Assembly: GCA_021234155.1 (NCBI GenBank) | Contig: JAJEKV010000005.1 | Span: 14,999,468-15,063,467 of the forward strand | Source of the DNA: Isoetes taiwanensis | Taxonomy: Eukaryota; Streptophyta; Lycopodiopsida; Isoetales; Isoetaceae | Direction of reading: 5' to 3' | DNA: 64,000 nucleotides | Shown here: in pieces, positions 1 through 11,363 of the stretch | Layout of the letters: each line of letters starts with the position of its first letter | How positions within the stretch are numbered: position 1 is the stretch's first letter | Program-made: the position numbers and the translations under genes | Notes under the pieces: generated by a model | What the model was told of the DNA's origin: nothing | Database searches by the model: none | Seen by the model: the letters and a program-made list of their open reading frames with translations, nothing else

Positions 1-290
1 GTTAAATGCCCGTGTACTTATGGCCGGGGAAGGTAAAGAATGCTTTGAAATGAAAAGCAGGCAATCTACATTTTGTGCCTTTAATTCTTGCAAGCGAAGG
101 CTTTGAGGCAATGCAAGCAATGCAAGCAATTATGGACACATGCATGGCGGGGAAATTATTTGAGAGTGCACCATACCCAACTTATGAAGCAATGATGGCA
201 GCATTGTTTAGTAGATGAAAAACTTATGGGGTGTCCGAGCAGTTGGTTAAATCGCTTCCATGTACTTATAGCAGAAATATTTTTGTAAAT
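1..290 (+). pseudogene. PPR-protein E-domain remnant (third copy)
   Basis: This stretch matches 36469-36770 and 18031-18330 closely. In those copies a broken reading frame gives pentatricopeptide-repeat-like text near its C-terminal extension, such as EAVALFSR-like and KTYG blocks. PPR proteins are plant organelle RNA-binding proteins; this is only a decayed fragment with no usable frame. The direct repeat of ATGCAAGCA around 110-130 is shared with the copy at 36590. The element continues off the left edge. The family call is an inference from weak residual similarity. Confidence 0.4.
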
Positions 291-509
291 AAATAGAATA
301 GAGGGAGCTAAGAATACTTGCATAAAGGGTAAAGGAAAAAATTTCGTAAAACCATAATGAAGGCGAACAACTTGGTATATGAAGCAGCCATAAAGTAAGC
401 TAAGGTCAGTATTAAAAAGTTCAATGATTGCCATGGAATTTTGTGATGTCTTGCCACACATGCAATCGGGTGGATCTTCTAATCGAGAAGTAAGGTGAGT
501 CTTCATTCT

Positions 510-2166
510 CCCACGGTAAGTATCCGCCAGACCACACCGATAATTCGATGCTGATGGAGTTGAGGGGTTGCCCCCTCTTCCCACACTCTTTGGCCTATAC
601 ATTGATCGTATATAGGCTGTATGAGGCATGCTGGCCCGTATCACATCGGCGGCCGCGACCGATTGGTGGGTAGCATTGGAGTGCGTCGAGGTTGCCCCCT
701 CTCCCCTCACTCTTTGGCCCCTATACATTGTCCGGTTGGAAGATTGGCTCACGAGGCGGCTCATGCATCCACCTGTCAAGCAACTCATATATATCGCGGC
801 GATGTCAACCTCATGGCCTATACTCCAGGAGGACATGCAGCGTCACCTGGATGCTCTCGACACTTTTGCCAATTCAGCGGCATGCGAGTTAACTTGGCCA
901 AAACCCAAGATGGCGCTAGTTGCATCATCCCGTCGATAAGGCTTCATTTGTTATTCACTTACCGAGGGGCAAGAGGTAAGGTGGCTCCGACCTAATGCCT
1001 TGGGTTGAGTTCTCAACTACCACCACCCATTGGGATCACCAATTTTGTATCGGGGGTGCGGGTCCGCGGCGGGTTAAAGCACTATATGCCATGCTCACCA
1101 CTTGATCACAAAAAGGCGGGATTGTATGCACAGGGCCACCGATCCACATTTGTTTGGGACCTTGGTTGGCCCGGTCCTTTTGTATGGGGCCGAAGTGTGG
1201 GGTCAGGTGATATCCCTCAACACACCGGAATGACCTCGCGGCGGTGCGAGAGGATTCTTGTACGGGAGCCCTGGGGGTTCCATTACCAGATCCTACTCCA
1301 AGGCGGGCTTTACGCCCCTTTCCAGCGGCATTGCATTGGAGCGCCATATCATTTACTTCAAAAGGTGGTGCATTATGGGTTACCGCGCTTGCCCCAACTT
1401 GCTTTGGCCATGGCGATGGGTCCCCAATGCACGAAATCTGTACGGAAAGACAAGCAAGCTCGGTGGTTCTCCCTGGCTATTTGGGGTAATGCGGGGCAAA
1501 GGAGATAGATCAGTCGGGACAAAGAAAGATCGCGAGGCACTTAAAGCGTACCTAGATGCTACTTTCCTTTGCGAGCTGCGGGATCGGAGGAGGCGGCGCG
1601 TGTTAGGCGGCACACTATCGTGACAAGTCAATCCCTAAGCTCACAAAGAGGCCCACACCGGTACTTGTACACCGGTACCCCCGTGAAGAAGCGCCCAGAC
1701 TTATAGCTTCCATTCATGGCGGGGCACATCCATCTCCGCGTTAAGCGAGCGTTGGGCTCGGGAAGCGGAAAGCAAAGAGCTTTGCGGTGTTGCCACCGGC
1801 GATTGAGGATGAATGTCATACCCTCGGTCAGTCCCGGCATTTGCCCATATCGAGGCGATATGTTCGATTACTAGTGCGGCGGTAGTTGCATCGATTATTG
1901 ACTTCTACGGCATGATGGGTTTGTTGGGGTCATACCTCCGAGGAGGTTATGGATGCGGACTCGTTTGTGGCCATCTGGCGGGGCGGTATAAAGCATCTCT
2001 ATGCAATTTCTGATTAATGCCCGGCATGCTTATTCTTGCTAAGGTTTTTCCTCGAAAACCCTTGAGTGAGGGTTTTAATCACTGTCGATGTCATGCTGCT
2101 CTCTTTTTTATTTGGGTCCCATAGGCCAATTGGTCTTAAGTGGGCGCTAAAACCCTATTCTATTCT
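510..2166 (+). mobile_element. LINE fragment, copy A (reverse transcriptase, degraded)
   Basis: This is a 5'-truncated non-LTR retrotransposon, the same insertion as 36984-38635 in the duplicated copy. Fragments of the reverse transcriptase palm survive in shifting frames near 560-950: GCPLSP, a broken Y-A-D-D region, and a LNLAKT-like block. A zinc-knuckle tail is near 1800-1990. The 3' end holds the family hairpin (2041-2080), the block GGGTCCCATAGGCCAATTGG and a short (ATTCT) tail. The flanks read TTCATTCT on the left and AGAATT on the right. The paralogous site at 18751-18766 has TTCATTCTAGAATT with no LINE, so this is a true insertion. Frames are more damaged than in the 36984 copy, often at CAG/CTG positions. 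It cannot encode an active enzyme as given. Confidence 0.85.
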
Positions 2167-2460
2167 AGAATTGTGCGATGTAGTGTTGGATATGTCCTTT
2201 TGGTACAAAGGCATTTTATTTTAGAACTTATTGAAACATGATGATAGTCGTTTTTTTTTTTTAGAATTTGCTTAGTGGCCGGTCCATTATGAATATTGGT
2301 GTTTTGGGTCCGACTTCAGGATTCCGACAAGGAGCAAATTCAAGACCATATATTGGTAAATTTGTTTTGTAGATATCCTAGTAATGTTACTCTTTGTCAA
2401 GAAAAATTATTAATTCTTATTGGACATGCCTATTGCTTTAGAACATGGCTAGGTAATTGT
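2167..2460. repeat. Segment Q duplicate, post-LINE flank
   Basis: This stretch continues the duplicated unit after the LINE. It matches 38636-38950 and 18761-19065 (AGAATT...GATGTAGTG...GGTCCGACTTCA). Homology stops near 2460, where the sequence changes to the PPR fragment. No gene is seen. Confidence 0.8.
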
Positions 2461-2529
2461 TCTGGATCTTTGTCAATATGACCTTGTTTGGAGAAAAGCC
2501 CTCGAATGGCACTTCTTTGTCGAGCTTGA

Positions 2530-3010
2530 GAGTGCGGCTATAAGCTACCCTCCTAGACATATTTGCAAATATAGCGATCCTAGGAAGTTAGGCCCCGCTC
2601 TTGGCAATTTGGTAAAAATTGCTCTCACATTGCTTATACTATCACATTTGCCATACATATTGATATGACATGTCCCAAATGCAACACCTTCCTTGAAATC
2701 ATTAGCATTTATGATATGAGCATAGAAATATTTACCCCCAACCAGGAATGTGCATCAACAAGACTTATTAAGGTCAATGTTATTTGGTATGATATTTGTT
2801 GTATGCTTTTGGTGAAAAACATAAAGGCTTCATCGGGCCATCCTTGTTGGGCATATGCTACAATCATGGCGCTAAATAAATGACATCCCATTCAACCATT
2901 TTCTCAAAAATTGCCCTTCCATCTTCCACATTACCACAATGACATGAGAACATATTTTTTATTGTGCGGTTTTGTCAAAGACTTGTCGAAAGCGTAATGC
3001 AAACTTTCTC
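2530..3010 (-). pseudogene. PPR-protein fragment
   Basis: Read on the minus strand, this gives pentatricopeptide-repeat text across several frames: a GNVEDGRAIFEKM-like block near 2900-2940, SAMIVAYAQQGWPDEAF at about 2820-2890, then ITLTLISLVDA, and further left MYGKCDSISN and AIFTKLP. This is the periodic pattern of plant PLS-class PPR proteins, which bind organellar RNA. Frameshifts and stops break it and only about four motifs are present, so it is a fragment. It sits at a duplication breakpoint: segment Q ends just to the left and segment P starts just to the right at about 3030. Confidence 0.65.
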
Positions 3011-3458
3011 ATTTTCCATATAAGTACTAATAATTGCAGTGCCAATAACAACATCAAATTCCAATCTGCTCTTACAAGGATATGAACTTCCTTTGCTTCT
3101 ACTTTAGTTGCCCAACCCCACAAGCATCAAGAAGACAGAGGAATGTTACCTTATTGGATACACACTCATAAATTGCATTTTAGCAAACACGATCAGAACC
3201 ATCCTACAATGACTACAAAGAACAAGTGCACCAATCATACAAGACCATGAGATCTTGTCAAGCTCCATAGTATCTTGGCGTCAAATTCATATCAGCTAAA
3301 GGATGGATCAATTCTAGAAAAAGCTCAGCCTAAAAAGTATGTTTAAAATAAAAAAAATCATGCCTAAGGTGAAAAATCAATTGTCTAACCAAAAGAAATT
3401 AAAAGCAAAACAATTTGGTGCCCAAAAAGACAAAAACCTTAGGTCATATTAATATGGA

Positions 3459-4902
3459 AGGGTCAAATTGAGTTGCGGTTCGATATACAATATGTCAACC
3501 GGCGAGAGAGAGGTTATATGGGGCTAGATGCGCTGGCAGGCCGCGTTTCTTTGCGTGGGCTGGAGGTTGGATGCGGGTTGGTGCACAAAGCGTGCACCAC
3601 CGCCATTCCTAAAGCGGCCGGGTCACCGATTCTTGGCATGTCTAAGGCTGAGCATAGGAGTTCCTGTTTCGCTTGGAGTATGGCAGAGTACAAATGCTTC
3701 GTGTTCTTCTCCGGAGGTTTTGCTGGTAAGAAAGATGAGACTTCTGGCATGTTCTTCAGTCTATGGAATTCGGCAGAAGGAATCAGTTATGGAAGGGTTT
3801 GACACGGCCTTTCGGGCATGTCTTTGCCCGCACTCACCGCTAAGTTTCTCAAGGCCTGCACTCACTGCAGGTTGGGCCCAGCCGGAGGTTTTTCCCTTTC
3901 CCATATGATTTTGGTCTGCATTCTCTTCATTGGCTTCTGTGTTGCTTGTCTTAAGGCTCATCCCGGTCTTCCAAGTGGGATTGTGAGCAGGAGATATTCT
4001 CTAGAGGGCTGGTGATCAGTGGTTCTTGGCACTTGTTATGTGCTTTCTTGGTTAGTTAGTTCATCCTTGTTCACTCTTTGTGCTTCTTGCTCTCCCCGTC
4101 CTGGCTGGGGAAGTTTGGCGACTAAATCTGTGCTAGGTCTGTGCTATTGTCATTAAATCAAGATTTCTAAGCAGGTCCAGGCCGGGAGACCTGGGTTGTC
4201 TCATTGCTACATAGAGTCAGAATCAATCAATAACCCATGTAAGGGCATTAGCGGTATGATTAAGCGGTGGACCGTAGGCCCCACGTTCATTAATTTTGGG
4301 GGAAGAAGTGGAGGCTACCTCCCTTAGTACTGGCTGGAAAAGTGAGGGAACTCCGTCTAGTATCTCAAAATAGTTGGATTTCAGCCATTAACGCTGGGTT
4401 GAAGCCTTGCTTATTGTTTGTCTTCGTTCTTACATCTTTCGGGGGAGAGCATAGGTGATTATTGATTCATCATCAACGAGAACTCTTCTTTTGTTGCCAA
4501 TGGAATAGGCCTCATCGGTTTAAAATGCTGATCTTGAGCATATGGGCTTCAAAGCTTGATCCGGTCTTGAAGGACAACAACAACTTTTTGGTATTGGAGC
4601 GGATGCAAAGGGGTTCGGAAGTTGAGGAACCCCTCCCCTCGTAGTATGACTTTGAGCGAAGAGGCGATCGCTTTCTCTAGTAATCGCACATGAATTTGTT
4701 AGAGGTCCCCATAGTACTTGCTTTTAGAAGGAAGAAGTTGAGCGTGGCTTCCAATCGAATATTGAACCCTTTTTTATCTAAACCATCATCATCATAGTTG
4801 TTATGGGTTAAATTCTTCCTATCCGGCCCTTTGAGGGGTCCAAATAAGGTTTTACGTACCATTCATTATTATTAATATAAAAACTTGCCTTCAACAAAAA
4901 AA
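3459..4902 (+). mobile_element. Poly(A)-tailed retroposon with 11-bp TSD
   Basis: This 1444-bp insertion is absent from the paralogous site at 29433-29443, which reads ATTCATATGGA. It is flanked by the direct repeat ATTAATATGGA (3448-3458 and 4903-4913), a target-site duplication. It ends in CTTGCCTTCAACAAAAAAA, the form of a plant L1-like 3' end. The inner sequence is G/C-richer than the flanks and shows no convincing protein; the ORFs at 3473-3802 and 3528-3908 look accidental. It is either a strongly 5'-truncated LINE 3' region or a non-autonomous retroposon. The element at 39584-41094 has the same terminal sequence. Confidence 0.85.
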
Positions 4903-5084
4903 ATTAATATGGAAAAATACAAAATATTTTTCACCACGAAAGAACAATCAAAAGAGTAATGGTCATCGATCATGAGATATATGTGAGGTCAAAATGGATG
5001 ACTATAATGCGATAACTTTTCCTATCCGCAAAACAATTTGCAAAGGTATTCTAATTCATTCATCCTTTTGGCATATGATGACAT

Positions 5085-5532
5085 TCGGATACGCTTATCT
5101 TTGAAATGGGTCTGCGTCTTGGCCACCGCATGAGATGTTGAGCACGAGCTCGATAATCTGGAGGTTGGGATCATATCTTCAAGAGATCATGAATCACGAG
5201 ACCAGCTTTCGATCCCGGGCACTTACCCTCGATACATGTACATATCTCATCCCCCCATAATATATATTTGTCTTTGTGTTTGTACAGTTTGACATCAAAC
5301 CTATTCATGTGGTTTTCCCCAAACGATCCTTCAAGGAGGGGAGGGGGGGGGAGGGGTTTTGTAACCCGAATAGCGATACGCTTGTCGCACCTCCCGCTTG
5401 GGTCCCATAGGCCCGTGGACGATAAAAACTCTATTCGATTCGATTCGATTCGATTCGATTCGATTCGATTCGATTCGATTCGATTCGATTCGATTCGATT
5501 CGATTCTATTCTATTCTATTCTATTCTATTCT
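5085..5532 (+). mobile_element. LINE 3' end with (ATTCG)14(ATTCT)6 tail
   Basis: This is the 5'-truncated end of the window's main LINE family. The stretch 5110-5190 corresponds to the end of ORF2 (GQP-x-EMLSTSS, GIISSRD-like text), as in the LINE at 57001-57905. A G-rich hairpin region follows at 5312-5360, then the conserved GGGTCCCATAGGCCC and GTGGACGATAAAA at 5399-5428. The tail is 14 units of ATTCG (5433-5502) then 6 units of ATTCT (5503-5532). The paralogous insertion at 29625-30019 has an all-ATTCT tail. Confidence 0.85.
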
Positions 5533-5921
5533 AAACTCTATTGTGCATGCATTAGGCTCTTATTAGCGTAACCTTGTTCTCTCTTTTAACTTACGATGGT
5601 ACTATATGGTAGACATAACTTTAAACCTTGTATGCATCTTTCCCTCATCCATGTAGTAAACATAGCAATTAGTCATTATCTATGCACATTTATCATATGT
5701 GCAAGCAAAAGCGAAATTGTAAACATAAATTGATATTTAATACATGGGTTCAAAAAAATACAATTCTCTCCTTTTTTCTAACTTAAAATACAACTTCAGA
5801 TGCAATACATTTTCACGACATGGCCAAAGCTTCACATGTATACAAGGATTCTATAATAGGGAAAGCTTTTATATTCCCAATGTCTGCAGCTTTGTTTCCC
5901 CATAAAGAGTTAGATTTATCA

Positions 5922-7782
5922 ATATCTCTTGCTTTGCCTTGTCTGAATGTGTTGGTGCAATCAAAATATGGGAAAAATGCAACTAAGCTTTATATACACT
6001 AGGCACAATAGGGATAATGCTCTTATATTAGACTCCCAATGTTTGCAGTTTTGTTTTCCTATATAATAGAATAATTTTTTTAACGTCCCCAAAGACCAAT
6101 CAAATAGAGATCTAGATAAAGTGTTGATCTCAGGGTAAAGAAGGTGTTTTCGATTGAAAACTGAAAATTTCTGATTCAGTTAGTGCATGGCAGGAAAGTT
6201 TTTGATAGATTTCATGTGCTTTTCTGTAAGGTCTATACAAAGTTTTGGTTGAAACCTTGAAATATCAAAATATATAGGTGAACATCGTGCTCCAACCGTC
6301 GACTTTCTCTAACAATGCTTGGACCAGTTTCATCATAATCTGCTTTTGTAATATGATGGTTATGAGGAAACACGACTTTTGCAAGGATGGCACCCCCAAT
6401 CCAGGCAGAATATTTCTGCGCGTTTTCTGGCATATACTCTGGAGGCTGATGATAAAAGCACAATACGGTTAACTATGTGGTAGTTAGTAAATCATGGACA
6501 TCCATATACCTCATTTGCAACGTGGGGCTTCCATATTTCATTTAGAAATATTATTAATTACTTTATTCGCAAAAATGAAATTAATATATTTAATCACAAT
6601 TTCAATCTAGCTTTCCAATTTAAATAATTTGTCCGATAGATGCTTTCTTAATGAGAAATTAACTGTCTAAGTCTACTATTGCGCCTTTTTGCGCCTTTTT
6701 TTTTTATATAATATGAATACATATTGTTGGTATCTTACTAGCATTGTTCCCTAATGGTGGCAATATGAGTGATAGTATTTTGACCCAATGATATTCACGT
6801 GCTCAAGTTAGAACCATGGCAGATATTTAGATTTGGGTAGATTGTATAGCTACATGGTTTACCATGGAAACTTATTGGGTCTTTATCTACTGGTAATATT
6901 GCATAAACACTTTCATAGTTTATCAAAACCCCTTTTCTTCTTAGCCGAAATTTGATCCTCCTCTCCATCTTTATGAATTGAGGCCGCTATTATCAAAATT
7001 TTAGTTGCCTTGACTATTTTTCCCGAGCAAACCCGAACATGGACTTTGAGCTAGTGAATATATCTGAAACCTATGGATGTTATTTGATGTGCCTTCTTCT
7101 GGCCATATACTCACATTTTCTAAGGTTGTTATATGAACCTCGAAATTGAGTAGTTTAGACTCTTGCGCTTCACAGTATAAGGAAAGTACAGTTTTACACA
7201 CTAAGTTTGCTATGGGATATCTTATTTCAGTCGAACTTCCTTATGTACAACCCATCTCTTTGATATAACCAAAAAATGAAATATGTTGAGAACATGCTCC
7301 TTTGCTTTAAAAGGATTATATGCTTTTCAAATAGAACTTGCTGCCGGTTTCAATGTGGCAGGACCTGTTGTAGGCTTGAACCATGTACCACCTACATGCA
7401 TCCAACTACAAATGGGGACTTCAATACTTGTAACTAGTCTTGTGGACTCAAATAAGGACGTCCCTCTTTAAGTGTTAGGTTTTGCCTTAGAAAATATACA
7501 TCCACAATTTATGATGATTTGTAAGCTCATTGGAAGAGAGACTCTTCTGCATCTTCCATGTCGCTTATTTGCTACAAAATTAGATATGCAAGCAAAGTGT
7601 TCTAAATGCATAAAAAGTGTGCAAAATGTTTAAAAGTTTTTAGAAAAGTTGAAAGCTAAGATAAGTGTATAAACAAACCAGATAATAAGCATAAGCTAAT
7701 ATACATTTCAAATTACTATTTTCATATCTACAGGTATTTGTGTCATTCCTCGTGACCAGAAATTTTGAATGTCTCAAGATAT
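5922..7782. other. Intergenic, nothing recognised
   Basis: This AT-rich stretch has many short runs of T and A. I see no ORF with protein-family similarity, no RNA gene and no terminal repeats. The right end lies downstream of the BiP stop codon and would hold its 3' UTR and polyadenylation signals on the minus strand. Confidence 0.5.
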
Positions 7783-9756
7783 TTACAGCTCAGAGTGATC
7801 TTCATCTTCTTCCTTCCGAGGCAAAGAACACCGATTTTTGATAAATCTTGGTTATTATCGGATTGCAAACATCCTCAATCTCCTTCAATTTCTCTTCAAA
7901 TCCTCCCCTCAAAGACTTTGGTTATCATCCAACCACTCCACGATTTCCTTCAATTCAACTTCAATCTTTTTCTTTGTCATCGGAATCTAGCTTATCCGCT
8001 AGCTTATCCTTGTCACCAATTGAACTCTTCATGTTGTACACATATGTCTCCAATCTATTCCCCGCATCAATCTTTTCCTTCACCTTCTTATCTTGCTCGC
8101 ATATTCCTCGACCTCCTTGATCATTCTATCAACCTCATCTGAAGATAAACGATCTTTGTCGTGATAATGATGATCTTCTACGCCTTATTGGTCGCCTTAT
8201 CCTCTTGCCTTCACTTTTAGAATTCCATCCGCATCTACTTCAAAAGTAACTTCAATCTGGGGAATACCTCTTGAGCTGGGGCAATACCACTCAAATCAAA
8301 TTTTCCAAGTTCCCGACAATCTTTTGTCAAGCTTCTTTCTCCTTCAAAGACCTGAACAGACACGGTTGTTTGCTTATCCTGATAGGTGCTAAACATTTGG
8401 GATTTTTTAGTTGGAATTGTAGTACCCCTGGGAATGAGCTTTGTCATCACTCCACCAACAGTTTCAATGCCAAGGGTCAAAGGAGTGGCATCAAGGATGA
8501 GTGCATCTTTAGTCTCTTTTTCAGCCTTCCCCACTTAGAATGCCTCCTTGAATACCGCACCATAGGCTCTGACCTCATCGGGATTGACTCCCTTGCTAGG
8601 CTCCTTGCCTTCAAAGTAGTCCTTCAACAATTCTTTGTACCTTTGGGATCACGAGTACTTCCTCCAACAAGAACGATTTCATCAATCTGTGACTTCTTAA
8701 GGCCAGCATCATTCATGGCCTTCCTAACAGGGCCTAATGTCTTCTTGAACAAGTCATTGTTAAGCTCCTCAAACCTTGCTCTGGTAAGTGGTTCAGAGAA
8801 ATCAACACCATCAAAAAGACTCTCAACCTCAATTCTAACTTGGTGCTGGTTACTGAGTGCCCTCTTTGCACGCTCTGCCTCGCGACGGAGTTTTCCAATA
8901 GCCCTGCTATCCTTGCTAATGTCCTTGTTGTACTTCTTCTTGATGAGTTTAATGAAGTGCTCCATTATTCTGTGGTCAAAATCCTCTCCTCCAAGATGAG
9001 TATCACCACTTGTGGCTAAAACTTCAAATACTCCATTATCAATTGTTAAGATGCTGACATCAAAGGTACCACCACCAAGGTCAAACACAAGTATGTTCTT
9101 CTCGTTTCCCTTCTCATTAAGTCCATAAGCCAATGCTGCTGCAGTTGGCTCATTCAGAATACGAGCCACGTTAAGTCCAAAAGAATGATACCAAAGACAT
9201 CATTGAAATAAGCTGGGACAGTGATAACAGCATTTTTTACGACCTTTCCTAAGAATGCCTCGGCAGTTTCCTTCATTTTTATCAAAATCATAGCGCTAAT
9301 CTCCTCTGGGCTGAAGAGCTTAACTTCGCCGTCCTTGATCTTAACTTGTATATAAGGTTTCCCATCTTTGTTGATGATCTTGTAGGGCAATAGTTTCATA
9401 TCATTTTGGACTTCTTTGTCGTCAAACTTCCTTCCAATCAAACGTTTAGGGTCAAAAATTGTCCTTTCGGGGTTAGAAGCAGCTTGGTTCTTGGCTGCCT
9501 CTCCAATGAGCCTTTCAGAATCTGTGAAGGCTACCCAGGAAGGTGTGATTCGATTTCCCTGGTCATTGGCTATGATTTCTACATGCCCATCTTTGTTATA
9601 AACCCCCACACAAGAATATGTTGTTCCGAGATCAATACCAATTACTGTATCTAATTTGGGAGCTTCTTCTGCGCCTGCTGCTACAGATACAACCCAAATT
9701 GTAAGAAAAACCAAGCATAGACCTAATCTGCTAACATGAGCTACTTCCCTCGACAT
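7783..9756 (-). CDS. BiP: BiP, ER-lumenal HSP70 chaperone (intronless; frameshifts in the given sequence)
   Basis: Three long frames join into one HSP70 of about 658 codons, the usual BiP length. BiP is the ATP-dependent chaperone of the ER lumen that folds secretory proteins. The start at 9756 gives a signal peptide ([11 protein letters not shown], then a hydrophobic core ending VSVAAGA). HSP70 signatures follow: [25 protein letters not shown] near 9090, and IVLVGGSTR near 8680. The substrate domain follows ([36 protein letters not shown]), then a C-terminal helical lid. The end is EEDEDHSEL, an ER-retrieval-like signal with S where HDEL has D. There are no introns, although plant BiP genes as I know them have several, so this may be a retrogene. 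Frames break near 9200, 8640-8560, 8250 and several places to 7850. Nearly all breaks fall where conservation predicts CAG or CTG, so they may be consensus errors. A processed pseudogene is the alternative. Confidence 0.9.
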
Positions 9757-10664
9757 TCTCTATTGCCTCTGCTTCTCTTAACACTCTCTTCTGCTTCTGC
9801 TTCTGCTTCTGCTTGTCACCACTCTGCTTCTTTTAAACAAGCAAGGAAAAAGGCAAAGGAAAAGAAACGCAAAAGGGAAAAGGGAAAAGGGAAAAAAAAG
9901 GCAAGCATAAACATACCTATTTTTTCTTCTTGATGAGTTCTTATTGAAGGCAGTTCGATCTAATTCTTTGCTGGGCGATCTGGTGGTGCCTTGGCACGAA
10001 ATGGAAGAATATGGTGATTTTATGCGCAAATACTATATGTCCCTTAAATTCGTTTTGTTGCATATAATAGCAGCATGTAGAGGATTGACAGCATACTGGC
10101 TAACTGTTTCTTTTTGCCAAAAGTGCTGATGTAGTAGGACTATAAGCTGTCTACTGACAATGATGTAGGATATGCGAATACTGTGAATAAGAAGGAGGCT
10201 TTTACATTGTTTGAGAGGATTCACAACATGAAGATCAAATCCTAACTGAGATCATGCATGTAAGCTTTTTCATGCTTGTCTTGCTGCACACGATTTGGTG
10301 GTGGCATCCACCATTGACAATGTCCTGGACCCATTACAATGGCTTCCAATACAGGTATGTCCGTACTCTCCAAAATGATTATGTTTCTGTCTGTTATTTT
10401 TTGCAGAATTTGGAATCCTGCTTTGCATTAATCCTGTAGAAAAGAGCTTTTCAATCTACTTTCGGAACTCCAGATAGATCCCACATCATGATGAATATGA
10501 AGATCTTGCATGTTCACTATGCCTTTTGGCATCTGAATTGGTTACATTTTTTTTTCCACCATAAATTAATCCTGATAGAATAGAATTACCAAATGTTATC
10601 GTTTCCATCCAATTGTCATCAATCTAAAGCAGCATGAAATTAATAGGTAAAGGAAATTCTTTCA
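9757..10664. other. BiP upstream region with TTCTGC hexamer run
   Basis: This lies upstream of the BiP start. On the plus strand 9786-9813 holds about four TTCTGC units, followed by an A/G-rich run at 9838-9905. That is a CT/GA-rich leader type of sequence on the minus strand. I see no clear ER-stress element. No coding similarity was found from 9940 to 10664. Confidence 0.4.
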
Positions 10665-10790
10665 TGACACTGATTTGATCAACATGTATGCAAAAGGTGG
10701 CTTTCAGAGACAGAGGATGTCTTTTATAATATGGTGGCCCAAGATGTTTCACCAGAATCTATATATAATACTAATCCGTCGTTGATTTTT
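10665..10790 (+). pseudogene. Short PPR-like fragment
   Basis: This stretch matches 17698-17810 and 36127-36235. It reads TDLINMYAKGGFQRQ in one frame and then shifts, like the conserved LI-x-MYAKCG part of a PPR motif. It is isolated, lying about 0.7 kb upstream of the START/COQ10-like gene. It is the third dispersed copy of this short module in the window. Confidence 0.5.
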
Positions 10791-11363
10791 TTTTATCCCT
10801 TCATTCAGCGGTTGGTTCCTCGCAAAGTTTGAGAGGATGCCTTTTGGTCGATTTGCCGCACTTTGTTTTGGTTCATTCATAGAATGCCATTGCGGTACTG
10901 CCATCGCTCTGTTATCCGGATTGTCTCTTCCTTACAATCCCGAACCAAGGGGCTCTTCGTCGTTCTGCACCTTATTTTTTATTCTAAAGATGTTCCTCGA
11001 TGCAGGCTGGTAGAATGAAAACAGGCCTATGTGAAAACCACCATGGAGGTTTCTGCGAACAATATGGCAGCCAAGTTTCGGGCCAATGCAGCCATTGCTA
11101 GCAGATTAGTATGGTGATGTTCCATTCCATGTACTGTACAGTCAGGGCTCTGTTTCTAAAGCTTTTCTAAAACTTGATCCTCTCATTGAAACTTTTCTTT
11201 GCTCGTGTTTCTTTGGCATCTACTGGAAAACTTTGTTCAAGGAAATCGTTTTGAAAGGAAACTTGCTGCAGAAACAAACAGGTAAACAAGTTTTGCATTT
11301 TGGGGCTATGTGATTGCAAGCTTTTGAGCTATTTGCAGCTTTTGGTTAATGGTTTAACCGTCT

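Larger units (their letters stand above)
3030..5921. repeat. Segmental duplication P, copy 1
   Basis: This segment aligns with 29010-30048 plus 34370-34728, that is, the second copy with its copia element removed. Compared with that copy it carries one extra insertion (3459-4902) and lacks the copia element, for which 5562-5566 (ATTAG) is the empty site. Homology ends at TTAGATTTATCA near 5921. No host gene is recognised inside it apart from LINE remnants. Confidence 0.85.

Noticed and set aside
156-836. Minus-strand ORF of 226 codons
   Set aside because: Runs antisense through PPR remnant and LINE; composition is random.
3473-3908. Overlapping ORFs of 109 and 126 codons as a gene
   Set aside because: They lie within a retroposon, both strands are open, and no family is recognisable.
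5268-5534. 88-codon ORF ending in a RFDSI repeat
   Set aside because: It is the translation of the LINE 3' end and its ATTCG/ATTCT tail, not a protein.
8271-8999. Long plus-strand ORF of 242 codons
   Set aside because: It is antisense to the BiP gene and has no family similarity.
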